Shown here: positions 26,974-36,905 of the stretch, piece by piece
Layout of the letters: the number at the start of each line of letters is the position of its first letter
Numbering within the stretch: position 1 is the stretch's first letter
Origin: Flavobacterium cupreum
GTDB lineage: Bacteria; Bacteroidota; Bacteroidia; Flavobacteriales; Flavobacteriaceae
Reading direction: 5' to 3'
Length of the DNA: 64,000 bases
Assembly (NCBI RefSeq): GCF_003996965.1
Contig: NZ_QWDM01000014.1
Span: 91,293 to 155,292, forward strand
Notes under the pieces: model-generated
Seen by the model: only the letters and a program-made list of their open reading frames with translations
The model's database searches: none
What the model was told of the DNA's origin: nothing
Position numbers and translations under genes: made by a program

Positions 26974-27993
26974 TTGGATAAAATAGCAGTCGTCATTTTA
27001 AATTGGAACGGGGTAAAATTGTTAGAGCAATTTTTACCTTCTGTAATTCAGTTTTCAGCAGAGGCCACCATATATGTTGCGGATAACGCATCAACAGACG
27101 ATTCTGTAAATTTCGTCAAAGAAAATTTTCCTACGATTAAAATTGTAGAAAACAGCGGTAATCATGGCTTTGCAAAAGGCTACAATGATGCTTTACAACA
27201 TATCGATGCCGAAATTTATGCTTTGGTTAATTCTGATATTGAAGTAACGGAAAATTGGCTACAACCTATTATTGAAACCTTTGCTCTTGAAAATCAAACT
27301 GCCATTATACAGCCTAAAATTCTAGATTTCAAAAATAAGGAATACTTTGAATATGCCGGTGCAGCAGGCGGTTTTATCGATAAATACGGATACCCTTACT
27401 GCCGTGGAAGAATTTTTGAAACGATTGAAAAAGACAACGGCCAATATGATGATCATTGTGAATTATCATGGGCTTCCGGTGCCTGCTTTTTTATAAGAAA
27501 ACAGGTGTATCACGAATTGGGAGGTTTTGATGAAACTTTTTTTGCCCATCAGGAGGAAATCGATTTGTGCTGGCGTGCCCTCAATGAGGGTTACATAATT
27601 AAATACAATTCACAATCAACTGTTTATCATGTTGGAGGAGCCACTTTACAGCATGGAAATCCGAAAAAAACATATTTGAATTTCAGGAATTCGTTATTAA
27701 TGCTTGTTAAAAATCTTCCAAAAAAACGAATGTTTTTTGTTATTTTCACGCGAATGATTCTGGACGGAATTGCAGCGATGCGTTTTGTAACACAGGGAAA
27801 ATTCCGGCATACTTTTGCCATTTTGAAAGCACATTTTTCATTTTATTGCATATCTTTAAAATATATAAGAAAAAGAAAAGATTTTCAGATACAACAATAC
27901 TATACCGTAAAAAGTATCGTTTACTTGTATTACATAAAGAAACTGACGGTATTTAAAGAAATCTTTAACAGAATTCAAAATATTAAAAACTAA
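26974..27993 (+). CDS. Family 2 glycosyltransferase
   Basis: 339 residues. GT-A domain: VVILNWNGVKLLEQFLPSV, VADNASTDDSVNFV, NHGFAKGYNDAL, the DxD-type VNSDIEVTENWL, then WASGACFFIRKQVYHELGGFDETFFAHQEEIDLCWR. This matches WcaE/rhamnosyltransferase-like enzymes that use nucleotide sugars on the inner membrane; donor and acceptor are unknown. The start is a TTG at 26974; no in-frame ATG is close, and MDKIAVVILNWNG fits the family. That TTG also lies in a TACTTTTG word, which would be awkward if it were a promoter, so co-transcription with the gene 20 bp upstream is more likely. Confidence 0.92.
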   Translation: MDKIAVVILNWNGVKLLEQFLPSVIQFSAEATIYVADNASTDDSVNFVKENFPTIKIVENSGNHGFAKGYNDALQHIDAEIYALVNSDIEVTENWLQPIIETFALENQTAIIQPKILDFKNKEYFEYAGAAGGFIDKYGYPYCRGRIFETIEKDNGQYDDHCELSWASGACFFIRKQVYHELGGFDETFFAHQEEIDLCWRALNEGYIIKYNSQSTVYHVGGATLQHGNPKKTYLNFRNSLLMLVKNLPKKRMFFVIFTRMILDGIAAMRFVTQGKFRHTFAILKAHFSFYCISLKYIRKRKDFQIQQYYTVKSIVYLYYIKKLTVFKEIFNRIQNIKN

Positions 27994-27998
27994 ATTTG
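27991..27998 (+). promoter_or_regulatory. -7 box TAAATTTG of the OmpA-like lipoprotein gene
   Basis: A consensus TAnnTTTG overlapping the stop codon of the glycosyltransferase gene, 27 nt before the ATG at 28026. Confidence 0.6.
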
Positions 27999-28025
27999 TA
28001 ATCAACGTCTAATTAAATTAAAATT

Positions 28026-28859
28026 ATGAGAAAAATAGTAATTGCACTATCAGTATTAATGGCTTTAACATCGTGCGTTTCTAAAAAGGAATATGCAGCC
28101 TTGGAAGCTAAGAACAAAGAGATTCAGGACTTATTAAATTCTTGTACTGTAAAACTTAATTCATGTTTAGAAGAAAAAGCAGGATTGGCAGCTACGGCGG
28201 AAAGTTATAAACAACACAACCAGGACTTGATAAGCAGCTCTAAAGACTTAACTGTATTAACTACAAAAGGTGCTGAAAATCTTGAAAAATCTTTAGAAAG
28301 TTTAAAAGAAAAAGATTTGAAAATATCGAGATTACAAGACGCTTTAACTAAAAAAGACAGTGTAACGTTAGCTTTAGTTACAAGCTTAAAAGGAGCTGTT
28401 GGGATCAACGACCCGGATATCGAAATCAACGTAGAAAAAGGAGTGGTTTTCATTTCTATTGCTGACAAATTATTATTCAAAAGCGGTAGTTATGAAGTAA
28501 GTGATAAAGCAAAATCAGTTTTGGCTAAAGTAGCTAAAGTTGTAAATGATAAACCAGATTTCGAATGTATGGTTGAAGGTCACACAGATGATGTTCCTTA
28601 CAAAAGTAATGGTGTTTTGCTAGACAACTGGGATTTAAGTGTTAAACGTTCGACTTCAATTGTTCGTGTATTAACAAATGATTTAGGTGTTAACCCGGCT
28701 AAATTAATTGCAGCAGGTAGAAGTTCATATGTGCCTTTAGTGGCTAATGATTCTGCTGAAAATAAATCACGTAACAGAAGAACACGTATTGTGGTTATGC
28801 CAAAAATCGATCAGTTCTATGATATGATTGAAAAAGAAATGAAAAAACAAGCGAAATAA
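28026..28859 (+). CDS. OmpA-family peptidoglycan-binding lipoprotein
   Basis: 277 residues. A lipoprotein signal with lipobox LTSC (Cys17) is followed by a coiled-coil region (about 20-115). The OmpA C-terminal domain (about 135-265) has LLFKSGSYEVSDKAKSVLAKV, VEGHTDDVPYKSN, DNWDLSVKRSTSIVRVL and NRRTRIVVMPK. The domain binds the diaminopimelate of peptidoglycan and so would tie the outer membrane to the wall. Similar to YiaD/MotB-like proteins, but without flagellar genes here. A clean terminator follows. Confidence 0.95.
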   Translation: MRKIVIALSVLMALTSCVSKKEYAALEAKNKEIQDLLNSCTVKLNSCLEEKAGLAATAESYKQHNQDLISSSKDLTVLTTKGAENLEKSLESLKEKDLKISRLQDALTKKDSVTLALVTSLKGAVGINDPDIEINVEKGVVFISIADKLLFKSGSYEVSDKAKSVLAKVAKVVNDKPDFECMVEGHTDDVPYKSNGVLLDNWDLSVKRSTSIVRVLTNDLGVNPAKLIAAGRSSYVPLVANDSAENKSRNRRTRIVVMPKIDQFYDMIEKEMKKQAK

Positions 28860-28890
28860 AAAACATTGTTTTCTTTAGTATAAAAACAGA

Positions 28891-28916
28891 AAAAGCAGGT
28901 CTAATGACCTGCTTTT
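28891..28916 (+). terminator. Rho-independent terminator
   Basis: Perfect 10-bp stem AAAAGCAGGT/ACCTGCTTTT with a 6-nt loop, 31 bp past the OmpA-like gene. Confidence 0.85.
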
Positions 28917-29050
28917 ATGTATTCTTAACCTTTTTAATAACCAATTAAATATAAATCAAGAATAGCATTATTTTCAATTAACTAACTAAATTTTAACTGA
29001 TATTAAAGTTAGGTATTATTTTTTGATTATTATACAATTTCAGTTTTTTT

Positions 29051-29671
29051 TTACAAAATGTCAATATCCCCTTTTCCTTCTCTCACAATTACAGGTTCAT
29101 GTTCTGATAAATCGATAATTGTCGAACCTACATTATCCCCGTAACCACCATCAATAACAAGGTCTACCAGATTTTGCCATTTTTCAAAAATCAATTCCGG
29201 ATCTGTTGTATATTCAATTACATCATCTTCGTCCCGGATTGAAGTTGATACTACGGGATTCCCCAGTTGCCTTACTATTTCCAGAATTATGTTATTATCA
29301 GGAACACGGATACCAACGGTTGTTTTCTTTTTAAATTCTTTTGGCAAATTGTTATTTCCGGGTAAGATAAAAGTATACGGCCCGGGTAAAGCTCTTTTTA
29401 AAATCTTAAAAGTAGACGTATCAATCTGACGTACGTAATCTGATAAATTACTTAAATCATGGCAGATAAACGAGAAATTTGCTTTCTCCAGTTTTACGCC
29501 CTTGATTTTTGCTATTTTTTCCAAAGCCCTCGAATTGGTAATATCACAACCTAATCCGTAGACCGTATCTGTTGGATAAATTACCAGTCCCCCATTCTGA
29601 AGCACTTTTACCACCTTTGCAATTGCAGCTTCACTAGGTTTATCGGGATATATTTTTATAAATTCGGCCAT
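29051..29671 (-). CDS. Sua5/YciO/YrdC-family L-threonylcarbamoyladenylate synthase
   Basis: 206 residues, one YrdC domain. GGLVIYPTDTVYGLGCDITN binds nucleotide; ANFSFICHDLSNLSDYVRQ, LPGPYTFILPGNNNLP, TVGIRVPDN and GNPVVSTSIRDEDD are family motifs. It resembles YciO slightly more than TsaC because of the short C-terminus (no Sua5 domain) and the F-S-F-I-C-H segment. Expected to form threonylcarbamoyl-AMP for the t6A tRNA modification, which the TsaE at 16.5 kb completes. A second synthase may exist elsewhere. Confidence 0.92.
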   Translation of the reverse strand: MAEFIKIYPDKPSEAAIAKVVKVLQNGGLVIYPTDTVYGLGCDITNSRALEKIAKIKGVKLEKANFSFICHDLSNLSDYVRQIDTSTFKILKRALPGPYTFILPGNNNLPKEFKKKTTVGIRVPDNNIILEIVRQLGNPVVSTSIRDEDDVIEYTTDPELIFEKWQNLVDLVIDGGYGDNVGSTIIDLSEHEPVIVREGKGDIDIL

Positions 29672-29757
29672 TTTTTTTGTTTAAAAGTTTAGTTTGTTTC
29701 AGGTTTCCTGTTTCAAGTTAGTTAAAACAACCTGAAACACGAAACTTAAACATTATT

Positions 29758-32094
29758 TTATCCTACAACATCCAGTTTAGCAAATCGCAAAAGAAGTTTT
29801 TTAATGCCCCCGACTTCAAATTTGATTTCAGCTTTTTTATCAGGTCCGACGCCCTCAAGATTAACCACTTCGCCTTTACCAAAACGCTCGTGCATTACGA
29901 TATTGCCGACAGTCAGTTTATTGTCAAATAAATTGGGAGCACCGGCATTTGGATTGGTACCTGCAACCGGTTTTAATTTTCGGATATTCAAATCCGGCTT
30001 CGGTTCGTTGTCTGTTATATATTTAGGCGGAGTTCCTCCTACCGGTTTTGCCAGTCGCAGTTTCGATTTGTCAATATCACCAAAAATATCGCTGTCGATC
30101 ATGGGCTTATAGCGATAGTTGCTTTCGGCCGGCGTTAAATATTCTAAATATTGCGGGTCAATTTCTTCTACAAATCGTGATGGTTCACTGTCTGTCAGTT
30201 TACCCCAGCGGTATCGTGATTGTGCGTATGTCAGATAGGCTTGGTGCTCCGCACGGGTCAGTGCCACGTAAAACAAACGTCTTTCTTCTTCCAGTTCACT
30301 TCTTGTGCTCATACTCATGGCACTCGGAAACAGATCTTCCTCCATTCCGACTACAAAAACATGAGGGAATTCCAGTCCTTTTGCCAAGTGAATAGTCATC
30401 AAAGCGACACGATCTTCATCGGTTGTGTCTTTATCCAAATCTGTTGCCAGCGCTACGTCTTCCATAAATTCAGACAAAGCCCCTCTTGCGCCATCAATTT
30501 CTTTTTGACCCTCCGTGAAATCTTTTATACCGTTTAAAAGTTCTTCGATATTCTGGATCTTAGCCATTCCTTCGGGAGTAGCATCTTTTTTAAGCTCCTG
30601 AACCAGTCCGGTTTTTTTAGCGACGTAATCGGTAATGTAAAAAGCATCCTGATTCTGATCTATAACCTGAAAACTCTGGATCATGGTTACGAAATCGTTT
30701 AGCTTTTGTTTTGTTCCCGAATTCAGTTTCAGGTCAATTTTATCAATGTTGACCATTACTTCCCAAATCGATCTTTTGTAATGATTGGCGGCAATAGTCA
30801 GTTTTTCAACTGTGGTATCCCCAATTCCACGTGCCGGATAATTGATCACACGAATTAATGCTTCTTCATCTTTCGGGTTAATCACCAAACGCAGATAACA
30901 CAATACATCTTTGATTTCCTTGCGCTGATAGAAAGACAAACCTCCGTAAATTCTATACGGTATGTCCCGTTTTCTCAATGCATCCTCCATGGCACGCGAT
31001 TGCGCATTGGTACGATATAAAATAGCGAAAGAACCATTGTGCAATTGATTCTGCATTTTCTGCTCGAAAATTGTGCTGGCCACAAAACGGCCTTCTTCGG
31101 CATCTGTAAGGCTTCGGTGAATTTTTATTTTTGGACCAAAATCATTGGCTGTCCAAACAATCTTATCTAATTTGGTTTTATTATGATCAATAATAGTATT
31201 TGCAGCTTCTACAATATTTCGTGTTGAGCGATAATTTTGCTCCAGTCGAAAAGTTTTTACGCCTTCGTAATCTTTCTGGAAATTCAGAATATTATTGATA
31301 TTCGCCCCACGGAACGCATAAATACTCTGCGCATCGTCTCCTACCACACAAATATTCTGAAATTTATCTGATAAAGCCCTAACAATCAAATATTGCGAAT
31401 GATTGGTATCCTGGTACTCATCCACCAGAATATAGCGGAAACGGTTTTGATATTTGGATAAGACTTCCGGAAAACGGGTTAGCAATTCGTTGGTTTTCAA
31501 TAACAAATCATCAAAATCCATCGCTCCGGCTTTAAAACATCTGTCGACATACTGCTGGTAAATTTCTCCTAACCTCGGTTTTTTCGCCATTGCATCTGCC
31601 TCTTGCAGTTCCGGATTATTGAAATAGGCTTTCACCGTAATCAAGCTGTTTTTATAACTTGAAATCCTGCCTAAAACATGCTTTGGCTTGTACACATCAC
31701 GGTCCAGCTGCATTTCTTTTATAATAGAAGAAATCAGTCGCTGGGAATCCTGAGAATCATAAATGGTAAAATTGGAAGGATATCCCAAATGTTCTGATTC
31801 TGACCGCAATATACGGGCAAAAATCGAGTGAAATGTTCCCATCCAAAGATTTTTTGCTTCAGCCGGTCCCACGATATCAGAGATCCTGTGCTTCATTTCA
31901 CGAGCTGCCTTGTTCGTAAAAGTAAGCGACAAAATATTAAAAGCATCAACACCCTGATGCATCAAATACGCAATTCTGATGGTTAAAACACGTGTTTTTC
32001 CCGAACCTGCACCAGCAATAATAATCATTGGCCCGTCTTTTTGTAAAACGGGTTCTCTTTGTGCTTCGTTTAGCTGGTCAATATATTTATGCAT
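29758..32094 (-). CDS. UvrD/PcrA-type ATP-dependent DNA helicase
   Basis: 778 residues, superfamily 1A. Motif I AGAGSGKTRVLT (27-38), Ia TFTNKAAREMKHRI, motif II ILVDEYQDTN, III VVGDDAQSIYAFRGA, IV FRLEQNYRST, V VALMTIHLAKGLEFPHVFVVG and VI EERRLFYVALTRAE. The C-terminal Tudor-like RNA-polymerase-binding domain (MHERFGKGEVVNLEGVG) points to PcrA/UvrD rather than Rep. It unwinds DNA in 3'-5' direction in nucleotide-excision repair and removes recombinase filaments. It follows the YrdC gene's upstream region in the same direction. Confidence 0.96.
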   Translation of the reverse strand: MHKYIDQLNEAQREPVLQKDGPMIIIAGAGSGKTRVLTIRIAYLMHQGVDAFNILSLTFTNKAAREMKHRISDIVGPAEAKNLWMGTFHSIFARILRSESEHLGYPSNFTIYDSQDSQRLISSIIKEMQLDRDVYKPKHVLGRISSYKNSLITVKAYFNNPELQEADAMAKKPRLGEIYQQYVDRCFKAGAMDFDDLLLKTNELLTRFPEVLSKYQNRFRYILVDEYQDTNHSQYLIVRALSDKFQNICVVGDDAQSIYAFRGANINNILNFQKDYEGVKTFRLEQNYRSTRNIVEAANTIIDHNKTKLDKIVWTANDFGPKIKIHRSLTDAEEGRFVASTIFEQKMQNQLHNGSFAILYRTNAQSRAMEDALRKRDIPYRIYGGLSFYQRKEIKDVLCYLRLVINPKDEEALIRVINYPARGIGDTTVEKLTIAANHYKRSIWEVMVNIDKIDLKLNSGTKQKLNDFVTMIQSFQVIDQNQDAFYITDYVAKKTGLVQELKKDATPEGMAKIQNIEELLNGIKDFTEGQKEIDGARGALSEFMEDVALATDLDKDTTDEDRVALMTIHLAKGLEFPHVFVVGMEEDLFPSAMSMSTRSELEEERRLFYVALTRAEHQAYLTYAQSRYRWGKLTDSEPSRFVEEIDPQYLEYLTPAESNYRYKPMIDSDIFGDIDKSKLRLAKPVGGTPPKYITDNEPKPDLNIRKLKPVAGTNPNAGAPNLFDNKLTVGNIVMHERFGKGEVVNLEGVGPDKKAEIKFEVGGIKKLLLRFAKLDVVG

Positions 32095-32243
32095 GAATTT
32101 TTTTCTGTTTATGCAAAAATAAGAATTAAAGATGGAAAAAGAAAGTGACTAAGTAGCTATGATGAAGATACTGAGACACTAAATTTTAAATAGTGTCCAA
32201 AAACAAAAAAACGCAACAGTCATACCACTTATAAGGCGCTAAC

Positions 32244-33011
32244 TTACTTATAAAACACATCGTAGGCAAAACGGATCAAAGTACCGATCACTACCACTAA
32301 AAAGAAAATCCTGATAAAACCGTTTCCTTTATTGATTGCCAATTTGGCGCCCATCCAGCCCCCAAGTGCATTGCTTGCTGCCATGGGCAGTGCAATGGCC
32401 CATATTATTTTTCCTTTAAAAATAAACAGACAAATCGAACCGAAATTCGTTGCCAGGTTAACCATTTTAGCATTCGCGGAAGCATGCAGAAAATCAAAAC
32501 CCATTATTGCAATGAAAGCCACTACCAAAAAACTTCCTGTTCCGGGTCCGATAAATCCATCATAAAAACCAACGACCATGCTAATTGCCACAGCATATAA
32601 AATTTGTGTTTTAGCAGCATGTTCCTTAACAACATGCTGTCCGAAATTTTTCTTTGCATAGGTGTAAATCAGCAAAAGCGACAGCACCACCAACAAGAGC
32701 GGTTTCATAAAATCATTACTTACATAGGTCAATAAAGTAGATCCCAGAAAAGCAGACGGAACTGCAAGAAACATCATAATCAATAATAATTTCCATTGAA
32801 TCACCACCTTTTTCAGGTATTGAAAAGCAGCGAAAGCCGTTCCGCTGAAGGCAGGCAATTTTAAAGTTCCGATCACCGTAGAAACCGGTAAATTAGGCAA
32901 TAAAATCAATCCCATTGGGGTCTGAATCAGTCCGCCGCCTCCCACTATGGCATCAATAAATCCTGCTGCAAAAGCAGCTAAACAAAGTAAAATAATGATG
33001 TATGATTCCAT
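32244..33011 (-). CDS. TauE/SafE-family (TSUP) permease
   Basis: 255 residues, about eight membrane segments. N-terminal AAFAAGFIDAIVGGGGLIQTPM is the TSUP signature, and its inverted counterpart is GFYDGFIGPGTGSFLVVAFI. These inner-membrane carriers move sulfite, sulfoacetate or other organic acids; the substrate here is not known, and no sulfur gene is adjacent. Transcribed alone. Confidence 0.93.
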   Translation of the reverse strand: MESYIIILLCLAAFAAGFIDAIVGGGGLIQTPMGLILLPNLPVSTVIGTLKLPAFSGTAFAAFQYLKKVVIQWKLLLIMMFLAVPSAFLGSTLLTYVSNDFMKPLLLVVLSLLLIYTYAKKNFGQHVVKEHAAKTQILYAVAISMVVGFYDGFIGPGTGSFLVVAFIAIMGFDFLHASANAKMVNLATNFGSICLFIFKGKIIWAIALPMAASNALGGWMGAKLAINKGNGFIRIFFLVVVIGTLIRFAYDVFYK

Positions 33012-33133
33012 TTCTGTTGTTTATCGGTAGGTTTGAAGAACTGTGCACAAAAGTAGAATTACATTTTGTTATTACAATAATTTTAAAGCGGATTTCTCGT
33101 CAAAAAGTATATTTTTGTTGAAAAATTACTAAA

Positions 33134-33655
33134 ATGGATTTTACAAGAATTATAGAATTAGCAAGTTATACTTTACCAGCCATTGTTACCGGATTTGTGG
33201 CCTACAGTTTTTTTGAATTACATATTAAAAACAACGACAGAAAGCGTGCTTTTTTGTTGAACAAACAAGCGCACAGTGAATCGCTGCCCATTCGTTTACA
33301 GGCTTACGAGCGTATGACTTTGTATTTAGAGCGCATCAACTTAACGAAACTGCTAATCAGGATTGCTCCCATTTCCAACGAAAAGCATGATTACGAAAAT
33401 TTTGTAATCGATCAGATCGAACAGGAATTCGAACACAATCTTACCCAGCAGATTTATATGTCTGATGAATGCTGGACTATTATTACAACTGCAAAAAACT
33501 CTACCATACAAATTATTCGTAAAGCGGCTATGAGTGAACGCGTTGACAGTGCGGATAAATTGCGTGAAGTAATTCTGAATGATTTATTAGAGAAACAATC
33601 TCCAAGTAATGCTGCTTTGGGATATATCAAAAATGAAGTAGCTGAATTGTGGTAA
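33134..33655 (+). CDS. Conserved flavobacterial membrane-anchored protein (DUF7935-like)
   Basis: 173 residues. An N-terminal segment (RIIELASYTLPAIVTGFVAYSFF, 5-27) is a membrane anchor; the rest is helical and charged (RLQAYERMTLYLERINLTKLL, IDQIEQEFEHNLTQQIYMSDECW). A -7 box TATTTTTG (33110-33117) precedes the ATG by 16 nt. The family is widespread in flavobacteria, but I know no function for it. A bidirectional terminator separates it from the patatin gene. Confidence 0.8.
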   Translation: MDFTRIIELASYTLPAIVTGFVAYSFFELHIKNNDRKRAFLLNKQAHSESLPIRLQAYERMTLYLERINLTKLLIRIAPISNEKHDYENFVIDQIEQEFEHNLTQQIYMSDECWTIITTAKNSTIQIIRKAAMSERVDSADKLREVILNDLLEKQSPSNAALGYIKNEVAELW

Positions 33656-33696
33656 CCTTTACTGGCACTTAAAACAAATGCACTTTTTTATAAGTG

Positions 33697-33735
33697 AAAA
33701 AGCAGGCATTCCAATTGATTGATTACCTGCTTTTT
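33697..33735. terminator. Bidirectional terminator between convergent genes
   Basis: Stem AAAAAGCAGG/CCTGCTTTTT (33697-33706 with 33726-33735) with T-tracts on both strands, ending the genes at 33655 (+) and 33745 (-). Confidence 0.85.
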
Positions 33736-33744
33736 TATTTTAAA

Positions 33745-34644
33745 TTACTTGTTGTCACTCATAATTTCGGACTTATTCTGTGCATATTCATACCCCTGCT
33801 CCCACCATTCTTTCATGACTTCCTTATTAAAAATTAAAGCATTATTGGTAAGTTTTGTGGGCGTGTAGTATAAGTTAAGTTTCACATTCTTATTGTTTGC
33901 CATAAGTTTTCCAATAGCAATATCGTGTTTTTCTACCTGATTCAGGGCAATCCGGAACAAATCGATCATTAATGAAAACGGATTTTTGCCAATAACCATT
34001 TTATCCATATTGACTTCGGTTTCCAAAACAATGACATCAATTTCGGTCGCGCCGCGATTGATAGCTTCGCGAATAGGTACCAGACTAGAAAAACCACCGT
34101 CCCCGTATTCATAATTATTTTTGGTCACCAGGCTCATAAACGGAATGTAGTTACTCGAAATCCAGGTCCAGTCACAGAATTCATCGTAGGTACAATCTTT
34201 CACCGATTTATATTCTGCTTCGTTTTTGGTTAAGTTCGTAACCGTGACAACAACATCAGATTTGAGTTTTTTCAATTTATTAAAATCTGATATCGAAAAA
34301 TTATTCTTAATATATTTCTGCAAACCTTTACTTTCACCAAAGGTTCTTTTTCCCTTGAAAAACTGACGTATAACATTAAAATGGTTGATCGTCACTATAT
34401 CAATCCCATCTTTTATCTTAACAACAAAAGGACAAATATTAAAGATTTTAGACATGGTAACATTGGTATAGACCCAGTGGATTTTTTTAATATGCCCAAG
34501 AGCCAAATGCGGAATTAATAAACTTCCGGTTGAAGTTCCTAAAAAGAGATCGTACTCCTGTTTTCTTTCTTCTATTAAATATTGTGCAACCCCGCCAGCA
34601 AATGCTCCTTTACTACCTCCGCCAGAAATAACCAATGCTCTCAT
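33745..34644 (-). CDS. Patatin-like phospholipase
   Basis: 299 residues. Oxyanion motif GGGSKGAFAGG (8-18), nucleophile elbow GTSTG with Ser38, and catalytic Asp182 in YGDGGFSSLVP. These are the Ser-Asp dyad of patatin hydrolases, which cleave acyl esters of phospholipids or lipids. There is no signal peptide or membrane segment, so it is probably cytosolic. It is smaller than PlpD-type secreted patatins and lacks a beta barrel. Substrate unknown; it is not next to a CBASS cyclase, so a phage-defence role is not supported. Confidence 0.93.
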   Translation of the reverse strand: MRALVISGGGSKGAFAGGVAQYLIEERKQEYDLFLGTSTGSLLIPHLALGHIKKIHWVYTNVTMSKIFNICPFVVKIKDGIDIVTINHFNVIRQFFKGKRTFGESKGLQKYIKNNFSISDFNKLKKLKSDVVVTVTNLTKNEAEYKSVKDCTYDEFCDWTWISSNYIPFMSLVTKNNYEYGDGGFSSLVPIREAINRGATEIDVIVLETEVNMDKMVIGKNPFSLMIDLFRIALNQVEKHDIAIGKLMANNKNVKLNLYYTPTKLTNNALIFNKEVMKEWWEQGYEYAQNKSEIMSDNK

Positions 34645-34733
34645 AAATTTATTGTGTTTTTTTTTTAGAATATAGAGAATGGAGCATAGAAAATAGACTT
34701 AAAGCATTGCCTAAATTCTTTCTTCCCAAATCT

Positions 34734-34770
34734 TTTATCTATATTCTATAATCTATATTCTATAATCTAT
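34734..34770. repeat. TCTATATTCTATAATCTATA-type short repeats
   Basis: Two to three copies of a CTATATTCTATAAT-like 14-mer just after the M1 peptidase gene, on the same pattern as the large array at 40.0-40.4 kb. Confidence 0.6.
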
Positions 34771-34778
34771 ACTCAATT

Positions 34779-36839
34779 CTACTCCCCTAACAACCGCTTC
34801 AACTGAAACTGCTCATCGGGGGTCAAATTAGGCAAAATTCTTTCAAACGAAGCACGCATTTCTGAATTTTTTAATAAGCTGCGTATGGAATCCCTGCCGT
34901 ATTTTGAAAATTGCCACATATGGTGCGTTGTTGCGTTTACAAGGTTTATTAAAACGGCATCGTTTGTCAGTTTAAAGGCAATTAGCTTTTCCAATGCATT
35001 TTGTCGGGTTGTGGCCTCATATTTCGTCGAAGAAAAAGACACCAATTCAGAGATTAAAGCTGGCGGATCCTCACTGTAATTGGGTGTTGATAATGCCAGC
35101 GAAAGCCATAACGTACGCAGATTGTAATCGTTAAAACCAATCCAGTTTTTAGATTTATTTAAATACGCTGTTCGGTGCTCCGGAAAATTTCTCCATAAAT
35201 TAAACAATGCAATTTCCTGCGTCTGGTACGATTTATCGTCCAGTAAAGTTTCATACTCTATTCTGAAATCCTCGGGAATCTCGCTAAAATTATCTGCAAG
35301 AGCCTGACGGATCTGTACATTATTCGTGTGCAATGCGAGAAGCAGCAAATCCTTTTTTAATTCATATTTCTCATTTTGAATCTGATCAGCAATCGCTTCT
35401 TTTACAGTATGGTAAACATCCGAATGTAAAGTCTTCATTAAAAAATCCTTTTTCTCTGCAAATGGTGTTTTTTTCAATTGATCAACTTCCAGTCGAATCT
35501 GAATTGCTTTGTTTTTACTCAGTAAAGCATTGGCTGTCGGGGTATCAAATACAACAGATTCCAGCCATGTTTTTTGAAATTTATCCAGATCAAAACTGGA
35601 GACCTTTTTTATTTCATCAAAGAAATCCTGAGTATTCACGGATTGATAAGCATATTTTTTCAAATAACTTTTTATGGCTTTTTTGAATGCCTTATCGCCT
35701 ATCGATTCGTGTAAGACAAATAATGCCCATGCCCCTTTTTCATAAAAAGTCAAGGAACTGGCTTTCGCATTCAAAACCGGAATATAATCAGTCCGTGAGG
35801 CAAATTTCAGCTGCTGGGCCGTTTCATATAATCTCGAATAAAAGTAATCGTCTCCAAAAATATCCCTTTCAGCCAACAAAGCATAATAGGTTGCAAAACC
35901 TTCCTGCAGCCAGTGATGCCTGCTGCTTTCGGCAGTGATCAGATCTCCAAACCAATGGTGTGCCAATTCATGCGCATCAACATTGGTGTACTTTCGATCT
36001 GTAAAACCTGTTGAATCTACTACATAGCGGGTTGTAAAAAGCGTTGAAGTTGTATTTTCCATTCCGCCATACAGGAAATCGCGAACCGGAATTTCCCTGT
36101 AAATTTTCCATGGATATTTCACTCCGATTTCTTTTTCCAGAAAGTCAAAAATGCGCTTAGAATAACGGTAAGTCGGTTCAAAACAATCCTTGTCTTTATT
36201 TTCTAAGTAATATTCTAACGGAATTTTGGTTTTTGAACTAAATACTGTTTTATCAAATTTACCGACAGCAAGCATCAGCAAATAAGAACTCATGGGCTGT
36301 TCCATTTGATATTGCCAGTTTACCTGATTGTTGTTTTCAGTTTTATCCTTTAAAACACCATTTGAAATAACCTGATAACCTTTATCATAACTGATTTGTA
36401 AATTGAAAATCAGTTTCTCATTCACATCATCAAAACTCGGAAACCAATTACTGGTATACCTTCCCTGACCCTGCGTCCAGATCTGAACGTCTTCATTTTC
36501 AATACCAACGAAATATAAAGCCTGTTTCGGTTTAACCGAGTAATCAAAGCTTAAACGATTTTTACCCTTTTGAAAATGAGAAATGATTTTCAATTCTTTA
36601 CCTGTATTTAAAAAAGCTATTTCTTTTCCATCGACTTTCACCTTAGTAAATTCCATGTTTTTGGCATCAATTTTAATTGTATCCGTGGGCTGTAAAGCAT
36701 CAAAATCATATACAACAGATCCGGAAACCGATTTTTCTTTGGCATTTAACAGCAATTGTCCCGAAACTGATTTAAAATCAACATAATGAGTTTGTTGTGC
36801 AAAAACGAAGCTAGTGATGAGGAGAAAGATGTATTTCAT
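34779..36839 (-). CDS. M1-family metallo-aminopeptidase
   Basis: 686 residues with a Sec signal peptide (MKYIFLLITSFVFAQQ). The zinc site is complete: HELAHHWFGD gives His290, Glu291 and His294, and WLQEGFATYYA gives Glu313. The exopeptidase motif is YGGMENTTS (258-266). Domain order is beta-sandwich, thermolysin-like catalytic domain, then a helical C-terminus with HEAT-like repeats. It should release N-terminal residues from peptides in the periplasm or at the outer membrane. No type IX sorting domain is present. Confidence 0.95.
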   Translation of the reverse strand: MKYIFLLITSFVFAQQTHYVDFKSVSGQLLLNAKEKSVSGSVVYDFDALQPTDTIKIDAKNMEFTKVKVDGKEIAFLNTGKELKIISHFQKGKNRLSFDYSVKPKQALYFVGIENEDVQIWTQGQGRYTSNWFPSFDDVNEKLIFNLQISYDKGYQVISNGVLKDKTENNNQVNWQYQMEQPMSSYLLMLAVGKFDKTVFSSKTKIPLEYYLENKDKDCFEPTYRYSKRIFDFLEKEIGVKYPWKIYREIPVRDFLYGGMENTTSTLFTTRYVVDSTGFTDRKYTNVDAHELAHHWFGDLITAESSRHHWLQEGFATYYALLAERDIFGDDYFYSRLYETAQQLKFASRTDYIPVLNAKASSLTFYEKGAWALFVLHESIGDKAFKKAIKSYLKKYAYQSVNTQDFFDEIKKVSSFDLDKFQKTWLESVVFDTPTANALLSKNKAIQIRLEVDQLKKTPFAEKKDFLMKTLHSDVYHTVKEAIADQIQNEKYELKKDLLLLALHTNNVQIRQALADNFSEIPEDFRIEYETLLDDKSYQTQEIALFNLWRNFPEHRTAYLNKSKNWIGFNDYNLRTLWLSLALSTPNYSEDPPALISELVSFSSTKYEATTRQNALEKLIAFKLTNDAVLINLVNATTHHMWQFSKYGRDSIRSLLKNSEMRASFERILPNLTPDEQFQLKRLLGE

Positions 36840-36905
36840 TGAAAATTAATTTGGGCAGAAATCCAAAGTTACAAAGGTTTGACCAACAAATCGAAGGAAA
36901 TTTGT

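Noticed and set aside
33745..34644. Patatin as a CBASS effector
   Set aside because: No cyclase or CBASS accessory gene is adjacent.
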